From contig OZ022577.1 in NCBI GenBank assembly GCA_963669155.1, forward strand, positions 13,008,215-13,072,214: 64,000 bases of DNA. The letters are read 5' to 3'. The stretch is from Arbacia lixula (Eukaryota > Echinodermata > Echinoidea > Arbacioida > Arbaciidae). The notes beneath the pieces were generated by a model. It saw only the letters and a program-made list of their open reading frames with translations, was not told the DNA's origin and did no database searches. A program made the translations under genes and the position numbers. Below are positions 23,891 through 34,765 of this stretch, piece after piece (the first letter of the stretch is position 1; every line of letters begins with the position of its first letter).

Positions 23891-26800
23891 CACTCACTCT
23901 CTATGTTCGTCTCCACCACTCCACCACTCCACCGTTTTCTTTGTAACTCTATCCGCCCCTCCCTTCTCTCTCCCTCCCTTTCTCTTCTCCCTTTCTCTAT
24001 GTCTTAATTGATCAGATAATTCCAGAAAATATCTTTATTTATCCCTTAAATAAATTAAGTTACACTTATTCAGGAGTTTTGTAGAAGTCAAGATCAATTA
24101 TTTCTTCACGACAACGAAATATGGATAGCGATATTAATGATGATAGCCCCCATACCACGTGTTCTTTTTTAATTTACGCGTCCGTTCTAACATATTCACG
24201 CCAGTTGTCGATTTTTTTTTGTTTTTAGTTTAAAAAGTTATTCAAATAAATTGCTAAAGTATATTTCAATAAATCGTTTCGATATACCCTCTATCCGGTA
24301 GTGATACATACACTCAACCAAAACAATGAAAAAAAAAATCCCCGCAAAAGCATTTGTTTACATCTTTAAAAATGGTATTTTACCGATTTTGAAAGTTCTA
24401 ACGGCAATGGGTATTGAATTTTCTTACGCAAACCTTGAATGGTATGTGTCTGCACATTGTTGGCATGGTTTGTGTGAAAACATGTACCTTTTGACAAAAA
24501 GGTGTGCAACAAAATGCTGCACTTTTGTGATTAATGTCAGCTTCTACACAATAACATGAGAATCACGCATGTTTCTGAACTTTCGAGCACTATTAAAAAA
24601 CTGGCAGCCACTTCTGCCCTGTTAAGTAAAATTAGTCATTCTTTTTTTGTATTATCTTTTTCATTGGTGATATACATAAACTAGAAGGAGAGTACCCGCT
24701 GGTAGGATCTTTTGATCCGTCTATGACGTGTGGCTCTTGAGCAATCTCTGATATCGGCACATAAAGAAACGTCGGTCCATAGCTTGGCACGATGTATATG
24801 GTGTCTATGACAACACACTTACGCTGAGTGTATGCATACACACATGTTCAATCTGTAATATCAAATATATAAATTAAGAACACTAAGCATTTGTAAACAA
24901 ATTTACATCATGTTTTTGCATGTAGAATGGTTAAACCAGTGTTAAAAGTAGTGTACAATCATGACAATTACCTTAACAAAATTTGGTTCTTGTGAACCCA
25001 TAACTACTTCCCTTTATCTGCACTTGGAAACTTAAACACCTGACTTTATTTTTCATGTTTATTAGAAAACTATCGATAAACGCATAAACACGAACGCGAT
25101 AGTATACACACTTATAATACGCGTTTTTGTAACGTTTCTATTTGTAGATAAGTGTAAGGTCCCGACGAGCTTCTGTTCAGCGATGCGAGTCGACGTATGA
25201 ACGGTGAGGTGTCGGGCTTTTGTAGCCCAGACGTCAATCACACTTGGGTCGATTCACCATGCACCGACAATAATGTCGCTTGCTGTAGTCACGGGGGTCG
25301 CAGTCATCTTCGTACAACATTGCGTGTTGACACGCCTCGCTTGATTGATTCTACCCTGAAGACCGCTGTCAGTCATTGCGTCTTGCGATTCAATCTATGG
25401 AAATGTTGGTTTCATTAGGAAGGTGTTAGAACTGAAGTCGACACGAAGAGTAATTTATTCCTACACCAGTCGCGTTCGTTGATAGCATAATAGAGTATTT
25501 GACGCGTTTGGTTCTTTGATCGAGGAAGGTCCGCCGCCAAATATGCGAGGCAAATTTGGGATGAATTTAGATGAATAAATATTCTGTATGCGCAGATTTC
25601 AGAACCACTTCATGCACTGAAGTGCATGTGCAGTAGTAGAACATCGTATAATCATACGATTCTGTGAAATTCAGATCATATTGTTGCTTAGGGTTTTTTT
25701 TATAAATCGATAATACTGTCGAAAATATGTCAGAGAAATGCATCCATATCGCACATTGGGCAATCATATTTCCTTATGAATACATGTATCTTGTAAATCG
25801 TTTATTGAGTGTTTTACCTTCCATGGAAAGAATAATTTTTACTTAATGTGCGTAGATGTCCGAAAAAGTTACGGACCAAATTCTTTCTACAATTTTATCA
25901 AAATTTCTCTTCGCTCACCCCAAATCTAATTTCCATTGTGTGTAATAAGATCAGCTGAACGGTTGACATATTTCTCAAACCAGATTTTCTTTTGTTATTT
26001 TGGAAGGCACTGCCTAATTAGAAATACAGCGTATTGTTTGAAACACCTGAGTATCTTGAATATTTATGAGGCAGCGGTCATCATAGATCAAAGGAAATCT
26101 ATCTGAGCGCAGTCCATCCATTATAGGTCCACCGTTTCATAACTACAAAACTAACAAAGGACAAAACAGTTATTGGGTGGGAACCATCGTTTGTTTATCT
26201 CGCTAATTGCTTGTATTTGTTGTCAAATCACGGTCTAAATTTGGTTCTATGATAAACAAACTAATCAAGGAACGAAGAAAAAAAAGGGGTACATGTATAT
26301 GGGTTGGATTCATCGTTAGTTACCTCGGCTCATATTTCTTGTTAAAATACGGTCATTGTTTCTGGTATAGGACGTAAGGTACGAACATGCTCCAAACACG
26401 GTAAATGCAACCATAATAACAAATATCCGTGACAACCTCTTCGGCGTTTGCATTGGCAAAATATTTATTTCGAATTACAAGGTGCAAAATAGATAATATG
26501 CTTATTATATGTTGCGATCATTTCGAGAATTAGCAGAAGAACACATACTGGACAGGTTAACATTGTAAGTATCAAATATATTTTCAGCTTTCTTTCTTCT
26601 GCTAACCATTCGTGTGTCGTTGTCACGTGTGTGCATCAGTTATACACGTGATACTTATACAGCTACGTCACTCATATTGGAGTAACATTATAAACAACAA
26701 TTGAACGCAATACAGTGAATAAATGGCATGTAATAATCTCTACACTACCGACAAAATGAAATCTCAACTTGTATCTTCACAATAATCTATAACCTGTAAG

Positions 26801-27324
26801 GAAACTTAAAAAAAAAAAAAAGCAGTTTGCACGATAATACACGGTGAGCTAGCGATTTGTACACGTATCTCCTCAGATCAAGAAATTTTGTGACATCGTA
26901 ACAAACTCTTAAAGCCTATACACTGGTAAAAGCGACGCGCGTTTCCGACAGGAAGTGTTGCGTTGAAGTGTTTTACTCCTCAATGCGTCTAAGACTGTCT
27001 AAAGAACAATATACATGCCATCAACGGCTTTATTTCATACATAAATTGCACACAACTCACCACAAATCTTCGATAAATGTTGGAAACTTATGACAAGAAC
27101 ATTTTTTGTTTATTGCTTTTTCGTCCCTAACATAGCTATCACACACCGTATATAATTTTTTTTTTGACGTAATTGCTATTCAGTACATTCATCTGACACA
27201 TTCAACGGACTCTGGTGACAAGAAAGAGCGCCTTCCTTGCCGATACATACATCTTACGGCCAAAATACATTTCCACAGCATTATCACCTTTTCCCATTCT
27301 GGCATTCCCGTGTCTTATTGTTAA
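23891..27324. other. Large intergenic stretch, nothing firm
   Basis: No gene recognised. 26140-26260 and 26270-26375 are imperfect tandem copies (gttg/ggtctaaat...). A 73-codon plus frame at 25197-25418 is Cys-containing but matches no known family. Confidence 0.4.
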
Positions 27325-27640
27325 CCCTCTCAATACCAAGCCATGAAAAACCCATTTGATATGTAATGCACCTATACTGCCCTAATTTGACAAAAGGAAG
27401 CAACTAACAGAAGTGATTTTTCTCGTAAATGAACAAAATGTGTCTGTCACTTGCATTGGTATCAGTGCAACACCACATCGTGTTAGATTGAATATCTCGC
27501 AGGAAGATCGATATTTCTTCTCCAGATTTTGTCTGTATGTAGGGAACACTCGGTACAATCTAAGAGTACGAATGACCCAGATTTGAGTGATTGTCACTTG
27601 CTTCCTTTTGTCAGAGTAGGGCAGGCTAGTACTGAGAGGG
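27325..27640. mobile_element. piggyBac-like MITE, 316 bp
   Basis: Begins CCCTCTCAATACCAAGCC directly after TTAA (27321-27324) and ends in the inverse of that sequence before TTTA. CCC termini with TTAA targets are typical of piggyBac. The arms extend about 50 bp (GACAAAAGGAAGCAA). Confidence 0.85.
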
Positions 27641-29931
27641 TTTATGTGTTATATCTTGCATATATACCAATGTATTCTGTTATTCATGTGCCGTGATTGT
27701 TTTGAGGAATAAATAGATAAATAAATATAAGCATTATTAATTGTCATACATATTTTTATTTGAGAAAAAAATACAGCAAATTATTATAGCACAATAAAGT
27801 GTAACATAATTATGCAAGACATAACATTAACAACAATACACGGCAATGACAAACAATGGAAAGATTACCCGAATAAATATGAGTGGTGCCGCCCACCCCT
27901 CCCATTCCTGTGTCTTTAACACGACTTATCATAAACTAACAAAAAATTGTATATAAAAAAAAACATAACGTGGAGTATTAAATATTGAGTTTTGATTTGC
28001 ATTTGTATCGGAATACATGTTACTCATACATCATAAATAGATAAATATAATAATGTCGGATTCACGTCCTCGCCTTTCTCCATGCGCCGTTGTGGCCTTT
28101 TCGCACTGGTATCACACATTCTTCCTAAAGGGCATTATGGAGTCTGGTAAAAGAGGAGCTGAACGTGGCATACACAGCTACGTCGTGATTCTTCACCATT
28201 TCCATATCATATCCATATCCATATTGTAAACTATTAGTGCATATGGTTATCATAAGTTCAAGAGAGAGTGTCCCATTTGCAAAAGTCATGAAACTCAGCA
28301 GGAATCAGCAGTATACCCTGACGAAAACGTGTATGAAATTTCACAGTCATAGCTTTACGAGCATTTTCACGAAAAGTGAAAACATTTGTTTATGTTTGAA
28401 CCGCAGCGAGCATATTCTATATTCACAATTGTATTGTCCCTCCCAGGCTAAAATGCAGCGATATCCGCGTCCGGTCTCTAGGCTATAGGTTTAGGACGAA
28501 CCAGCCCAAAACCCCCTCAAAATCTATTGATGGCTATGATTTCGCTTAAAATAAGTTTCCATCTCGATTGTTGCGAGGGAAGTTTTAATACAGTACTTTC
28601 TTCCATTTTCCGTGGTTTTTATCAAATTATATATATATATTTTTACCTGCAAGAGGAACACCCTGTCTTTAAGTTAATTAGTCGAATATGTATGGCATAC
28701 GACCTTTAATTATGAACCTATCATTTACAAATATGTCACTTTGCTATTTCCGAGATGATGATTTACCTTGACAACTCTCATTTAGAAACGCTTAATGTTT
28801 TTATTGTATGTAGTCCCAGAACCTTGACCTTCCACCCCAAAGGTACACGTTCTTCCAGTTCTTCCTTAGCCTCTACTTGACCACAGTTGATCATTCAAGG
28901 TAAAATTGCGTTTCCGTAATGGTTGCACATTACTCATGTGGGCATGTTGCTCACCGGTGAACATACAGTCACGACCTCAGATAAAAAAAAACCTTGTTAA
29001 CGGACAGACAACCTGAAGAAAAACAACCAGCACTTAATGTGGGAATCATGCAAATAGTTCCTACATGACCACCACGCAAGTATCCATTCAGTGTCTGAAT
29101 AAATAATCTAGATCAAACTGTAGAAAAGGCATCTGTTGAAGGTTAACATCGACCTATGAATTTACTGCATAGGCAAGAAGAGGCAATTAACACGCGTGCC
29201 GTATACCCTGTTTTTGAATACGAAATTCTTCCAAGCGATATTAAAAAACGTCACACTTGGTTCGAATCAAATCGAAGTCAAGTGAAGTGAAAAATAAGAC
29301 ACTTCAGACACTCTTTGTGTGCCATATGTACAATTTTCTTGTATTTGCGTCACAACAACTCACAAGTTAAAGCGTAATACTTATTTTGAGACAAATGCAG
29401 TACGAATTCACCCCGATCATAGGGTCAGACTGAGCCTGTCCCTTTAAAAGTAGGGCCCTGTCACACGATGACGTGACCAAATGTTGCCCACGTAGATCAA
29501 TGTATTTTCCACAAAAAAAATTCAATTTTAAACGTAATGGTCAATCTAATTCATACAAATTCACCTCAAGTCTTAACGCAAAGTCCTAATGCCTTTTGAA
29601 TTTTATTTGAATTTGCTGAACAAAAACGGATGTATAGGATCAACGTTCTTTCTCTGCCATCTCAGGGCTGACTGAAAAGCTTTGTCGTATTTCTATAACG
29701 ATAAACATTCCCAATGTCGATCGTCTTCTGTATCTGTCCATGAGCAGTAAAGTTAATCAATAATCATTGATCATGGTCTTCGTTTACCTTAGAACGAAAT
29801 GAAATTCCAGAGAACCAGCTCAACGATGACGCTGTCGCTAACTGCAGTTGGCGCTATTGCAGGAGCTCGTCAATGGGACTTTCGATTCGGAACGGTAGAG
29901 CTAACGGAAAGGAGAGTTACCATCTCGACCT
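27641..29931. other. Intergenic with small repeat traces
   Basis: 28257-28300 shares CCCATTTGCAAAAGTCATGA with the left part of the element at 30304. 29445-29500 starts like a transposon end (GGGCCCTGTCACACGATGAC) without a visible partner. No gene. Confidence 0.4.
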
Positions 29932-30087
29932 GGTCCATGTTGCATATAGGTTTTCAATTTTTGTAATTTACCATCAATGGTAACTGCCATGGCAACATAT
30001 GTAATAATGAAAGCTCATTGGATGTTTTCATGGTAATTATCATTTATGGTAAGGTACAATGATCGGAAATCTATATGCAACATGGCC
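29932..30087. repeat. Fold-back element, 156 bp
   Basis: CCATGTTGCATATAG at 29935 is inverted at 30071-30085, with further pairing of the interior (TTACCAT/ATGGTAA). Confidence 0.75.
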
Positions 30088-30303
30088 TTGGATATGTTGG
30101 CTGCTCGATAGCATTGTTCTCCTAAAATGACTAACAATAGTAACGATGACTACATTACCTAACAATCATAACAACACAAAGAGTTCGCCGACAAACCAGA
30201 TCAGAGCGTATGTGTGTGTTTATGTGTGTGCATTCTTGGTTCCGTCCCCTTGGCTCTATCGTCTCGAATCGAAAGCTCTCATATAGGAATCGTGGTACTT
30301 TAA

Positions 30304-30734
30304 AGACAGGGTGTACGTCCCATTTGCAAAAGTCATGAAACTTATGATTGTTTAAAGTTTTGATTTTGTGACGTCACATGCGAGGTGCTCTCTCTCCCAT
30401 ATGCTGTGGACTACTTCTTCCATTGATATACTTTGTTTCATCACCGTATTTGTGTAAAAACATATGTCTAATGATATATCGAATGCATAGGTGAAATGGT
30501 AAATATCCTTTTGAGAAAATGGACATTTACCCTCCAAAAATGTACACAACATAGGAGAGCACCTCGCACGTGACGTCAAAAAATCAAAACTTTAAAATCT
30601 TATAACTCTCTTTTTTTCCATTGACCGATTTTCGTCAAACCTTCACTAATATGTTTCTGCTTTTATTTAAACCTACTTAAATTCAGGGTGGACTATAGAT
30701 TAGTGGGAATTTATTTTACTAATGTAGTAACCCT
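30304..30734. mobile_element. Chimeric MITE, TTAA on both sides
   Basis: The interior matches the element at 31960-32394 (GTGACGTCA...GAGGTGCTCTC and its inverse), but the right 60 bases are a family A end (TAGATTAGTGGGAA...GTAACCCT). TTAA flanks at 30300-30303 and 30735-30738. Confidence 0.75.
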
Positions 30735-30799
30735 TTAAGGTGACCTGCACATACAGACCACCTGTTTATAAACACCACAAGTCTTGTCCCCCTCCAGGA

Positions 30800-31068
30800 T
30801 GATGCTTCACCAAGCTGTTCTTATGCTAAGAACGACTTAACGCACGACTGGTGACCCTTTCTTGTGCTAAATAAGACACCCCAATTTGTTCCTGTTTTAG
30901 GATAGTGGGAGCTAATACAAACAAATTTGGCAAATGATAAACTTTGTATTCAGATACTTGTTGACAACAAAAAAATTGATTTAAAAGATCAGATTTCACC
31001 TTTTGCTGATGGGAATCAAAATAATTGAGAAATTGATTTAGCCCAAGAAAGGGTCACACTCCCCAAGA
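30800..31068. mobile_element. MITE family C, copy with worn right end
   Basis: The left end GCTTCACCAAGCTGTTCTTA and the inner block ACGACTGGTGACCCTTTCTT recur, inverted, near the right end (AAGAAAGGGTCACACT). Same family as 59376-59805. Confidence 0.65.
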
Positions 31069-31190
31069 GTTTTTTTTATATAGGTTTCCCTGTAAATGGT
31101 AGTGAAGAAATACATGTGGGCTTGCGGTGACTGAGTTAGCACTGGGCGCGACTAAAACCCCAATCCCCGCATATCAATGCGACTAACCAA

Positions 31191-31890
31191 TCATCCATCC
31201 CCTGAGAGAACCTGATTTGGATCATCGGGTGGAGCATACTGCGAAGTCAGTTTGGATTTGTTCGTGTCCGTCTTCGAGTGATGAACGAAGAGGTTATTCT
31301 CCTGAACAACACATCTCTTTCTTCTCCGCATCAAGCCAGATTGGTCAATGGCACGTTCCTAGCCGGGAAGGATGATAACAAAATAAGGAAATGAGATATG
31401 GCATACAGCGGAGAAAAAACGGTGACCACATTCACAGAGACACATTTCACTTCATCATTTTAATATTCAGTACAAGCGTTTAATCTCTGATGTTGTTTTT
31501 TTTCTCTATAGAAACATGCCGTTAGACTTTCACATTAACTCTTTCCTCCCCAATGAGACTCTACTTACAGGTAATACACACAATTCCCATGAACCAACAG
31601 TTAATCTGGTACACAGCCATCGACAGAGCGTAAAAGTGCAACGAAGCTAATGTCTATTGAGTACTGATGTGACTAAAACATGAAAGAGCTTTCCGTTTTG
31701 AGAGATTTCATCACATAATGAGCCACATGAATAGATAAAGACGATAGGAACAGGAAGATCATTGTCGATGGCAACGTACGTTCTTGACGTTAAAAGTGGA
31801 TGAGAGAGCGCCGTGGGGTGAAATGGCGACGGCAGAGGGTGGCACGAGCACGTAGACGATGCTGACGGCGATGAGGACGGTTCGAGACAT
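31191..31890 (-). CDS. Candidate secreted peptide precursor, two exons, 92 aa
   Basis: Not a recognised family. Exon 1 (31780-31890) encodes a textbook signal peptide: MSRTVLIAVSIVYVLVPPSA then VA, with cleavage likely after AVA, and GC-biased codons like the opsin. An in-frame TGA lies upstream. The donor is AAC|GTACGT. Exon 2 (31191-31358) follows the acceptor GGCTAG and reads ERAIDQSGLM, then a furin-like RRRKR, then CVVQENNLFVHHSKTD and onward to TGA. Both splice phases are 0, so direct joining keeps the frame. The mature part would have one Cys and a basic cleavage site, as in neuropeptide or peptide-hormone precursors. Other exons could lie between. Exon 1 is more convincing than exon 2. 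The function is unknown. Confidence 0.42.
31359..31779 (-). other. Putative intron of the candidate secreted-peptide gene
   Basis: Ordinary AT-rich sequence with a 59-base plus-strand segment (31512-31570) framed by AG and GT that I do not accept as an exon. Confidence 0.3.
31780..31890 (-). CDS. Signal-peptide exon of the candidate secreted protein
   Basis: 37 codons: short basic n-region (MSR), about 15-residue hydrophobic core, PPSAVA cleavage region, then ISPHGALSSTFNVKN. Without splicing the frame stops six codons later (VRCHRQ), giving a 43-residue product. An inverted-repeat element starts only 70 bases upstream. Confidence 0.5.
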
Positions 31891-31959
31891 CGAGGAGACG
31901 CGGCATCCTATGCGAATGGTTCATACTACTGCTGATAAAAAATAGAAGCGAAAAATTAG

Positions 31960-32394
31960 AGGGATAGTCCTCTCCGAAGTAAAGTTGGTTTCAATCAAAG
32001 CAGAAATATATAACAGAAACATATAAGTGTAGGTTTGACGAAGATCCGTCAAAGGATAAGAAAGTTATGATCTTTTGAAATTTAAATTTTGTGACGTCAA
32101 GTGCAAGATGCTCTCCCATATATATTGTGTGTTGTATGATTCCATAAACTTTGTTTTGTCTGTTTTGGGTTAAGGAATATCTTTTTTCATAGAGGAATGT
32201 GTGTAAGAACGTGTTTCCTATGATGCATCAAATGCACAGGTACTGATGTACATCCTCTTTAAAAAAAATGTACACAAAATAACATGGGAGAGCATTAAAA
32301 ATTTTAACTTTCACTTTTCAAACATTCACTTATATGTTTCTTTCATGTTTCTGCTTTTATTGAAACCAACTTAATTTCAGGATGAACTATCCCT
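31960..32394. mobile_element. MITE family D, 435 bp, near a start codon
   Basis: The left arm AGGGATAGT, a diverged stretch, then AAGTTGGTTTCAAT is inverted at the right end (ATTGAAACCAACTT...ACTATCCCT). Flanking TA or TTAA-like bases are not a clean duplication. It lies 70 bases 5' of the signal-peptide ATG. Confidence 0.8.
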
Positions 32395-34167
32395 TATAAG
32401 GCGAAGTATTAGAGTTATATCTTCTTGTTCCTTGATATTTATTTATTCATAGCACAACTACCGTTAGGCTACGTTCCCTACGATGTTTACTGCTCACACT
32501 TGCCATATTGCCATCGTCTTCCATGTATTTCACACGATTTGGTCGGGCCATGACTCGCATTTTGTAGTTTAGTCAGTGATTGAGAAGTCAAACTACAGCA
32601 GTTCTTCCCACATTCGCGTACGACTTATTAGGAGAATGTCAATATCATGTTGTAACCATGCATCTATAATGCGCCGTCGAAATTGTGTTTAAATATCTTA
32701 ATTACTAGCCCTTTAATCTTTTTCTATAAAAAAAACAAGTGATCGTCAGGGACAGATCTAGCTTTTTGCCAAGGGCGGGGGGGGGGGGGGGGGGAGGATC
32801 CCACCCTATCCTCCACCCCCATCATCCCCAATTTTTCAGATATCAAGGCTGTGTGTGTGTGGCGGGGTGGGGGGGGGGGAGGGGTCATCCCCCAAATTCC
32901 CAAATTACCCCAGTTTTATAGAGCCCCCTAGATCCGTCACTGGTCGTCTTGTTTACGCAAAGCACATTATTGCAGACAAATTGAGTTGCCCATGAAGATT
33001 AATTATGATAATTCAGTGCTAGCTATCCTCACTGTAGCAGTTAAATGGTCTTACCAGAACTTGCTCAAAATTTGAAGAAAAAAATCCAATCACAAAGTTG
33101 AAATTTCAGGGAACATCTAGGAAAAGTTCTCCAAGTTATACATGTTATATCCCTTTTCAAAACTGACTATAATATAATTATGCTTTACCTTTTAGATTGA
33201 AGGGCTCGTACTTGGTCGGATCAGGTCAGTGTAACTAGAACATCTCACTGGTCAGAATGATGATCAAAGCGGTAATAAGCAGCAAAACGAAAAAACAAAA
33301 AATAATATAGACATTATTTTATTACACGGTGAATTATTTCAGTAGCTACACCTACTTCCTCATTGTAAAGAGTACCTTGATGTGTAAGTGCAACTCGATG
33401 TGGAAACGCTTATTACTAAGGGAAACGAAAGGACGAATACTGCACATCTGTAGCAAACCAGTTCACCATCTCGGACTTGGCGGTACTGAGTACATGCTCG
33501 TGGTCGATCTTCACATCCTTATTCTTCTTAATCATCACTCATAACTGCAAATATCAGGAACACGTCATTTTAGTCGTGCGATCCCGGTTAACTGATACAT
33601 GTTAACAGCGAATCCGTGTGGCGTTGCCTCGGTAGGGCTATTGATAATGAAACCCAATGCCCCATCATACGCGGTTATGTTCACAGAAAGTTCCGCTCCA
33701 TCAAAATCAAGTCATCAGATGTTCGTTAACTATTAAGGACGTGGTACGCAACCTATTTTTGGAATGGGCGTCAACCCATCCATGTAAATATTTTTTCGTC
33801 ATTTATTGTTTGTTCTTGAGCAAACCCATTTGATTTTGTATTGCACATCAACGTTGCACTGAATTTATTTGACCACTGCTATTCCTTATTTGATTTTCTT
33901 TTAATATGATTGTATTTTTTATCGATAATATTTATCAAAAACGAAGAAGTGTGAGAAATGCATTGGTTATTAGTATTGTCATTCAATTTTTCATGCGCTT
34001 TAGCGTAGACGCGATATCGTGTTGATATCGCGTGCGGCCAGTAAAACGTCTTACTCGTTGTTTGACCAATCAGATGGCATAGTTCTTCTGTCTTTTCTGT
34101 AAATAAGTAATATACAATGTATGAAGTAGCAAAGCGCAGTGTAGTTCAATGTCGTCCTCATGCCTTT
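32395..34167. other. Intergenic between opsin 3' end and the family D element
   Basis: G-runs at 32768-32792 and 32861-32885. Two minus-strand open segments (about 33590-33720 and 33425-33540) read protein-like but have no usable splice frame or known motif. A possible opsin poly(A) signal is at 33802-33807. Confidence 0.4.
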
Positions 34168-34629
34168 TCAATTGTCGACGACGGGCATGGAGGAGACCTG
34201 GTTCTTCTGAGGTCTCTTAGGAGGCATCAAACCCGACGATGTCAATGTCATATCCGCCGTCGCCTCCTGGACGTCCTTCTCGGCCGCGACCTTGACCTGG
34301 CGCACAGTGGGCGACAGCTCGAAGCCGTGTTCGTTGTCCTTGAAAGCCGTCATACCCATCGACGTCGAAGGTCCCGCTTGATCAGCGGGGACGTCGCGCT
34401 TCTCTTGAGGTGATTCCGAGTCGGCGACAGCCTGTGGGATCTCGAGGACGGATGTCGCTGTAGGCAGGCTTGATGCTCGACCACGACTTCGTCCTGTTTC
34501 TCGGTTCGTCGTCGGGCCTCGTGCTGCCGTCGTTGGCTGAACACGACCAGACCGTGCCTCGTTGTCGGACACCTCCCGATCCCATGGGTTCTCGCCGCAA
34601 CAGATGAGCTTAATGAAGGCGGTCTTAAA
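34168..34629 (-). CDS. Opsin exon 5 (helix 8 and cytoplasmic tail)
   Basis: Starts after CGTTTCAG with FKTAFIKLICCGENPWD, closely matching the rhodopsin helix 8 pattern, then a hydrophilic Arg/Ser/Thr-rich tail ending MPVVDN and TGA. The tail is long for an opsin. A possible AATAAA on this strand lies at 33802-33807, about 360 bases past the stop. Confidence 0.9.
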   Translation of the reverse strand, partial: FKTAFIKLICCGENPWDREVSDNEARSGRVQPTTAARGPTTNRETGRSRGRASSLPTATSVLEIPQAVADSESPQEKRDVPADQAGPSTSMGMTAFKDNEHGFELSPTVRQVKVAAEKDVQEATADMTLTSSGLMPPKRPQKNQVSSMPVVDN

Positions 34630-34712
34630 CTGAAACGACAACCAGGAGGGAACAGGCAATACTAAAACGGTGAGGTTGTTTGTGTGTGTATGTGTGTATG
34701 TATGTGTTTATT

Positions 34713-34765
<53 letters not shown>

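Noticed and set aside
29255-29275. GGTTCGAATC word suggesting a tRNA T-loop
   Set aside because: No stems or anticodon arm fit around it; the similar word near 38805 is only a palindrome.
31105-31190. tRNA-like box A wording (TGACTGAGTTAGCACTGGG), possible SINE head
   Set aside because: No box B or repeat tail found.
31512-31570. Plus-strand exon-like segment between AG and GT reading NMPLDFHINSFLPNETLLT
   Set aside because: Good splice borders and an ATG, but only 59 bases, no partner exon on the plus strand, and it overlaps the intron of a minus-strand candidate.
33425-33720. Two protein-like minus-strand segments (MIKKNKDVKIDHEHV...; ELSVNITAYDGALGF...)
   Set aside because: Each is closed by stops, no splice pair keeps a shared frame, and neither matches a known family.
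34117-34413. 98-codon plus frame
   Set aside because: Antisense shadow of opsin exon 5.
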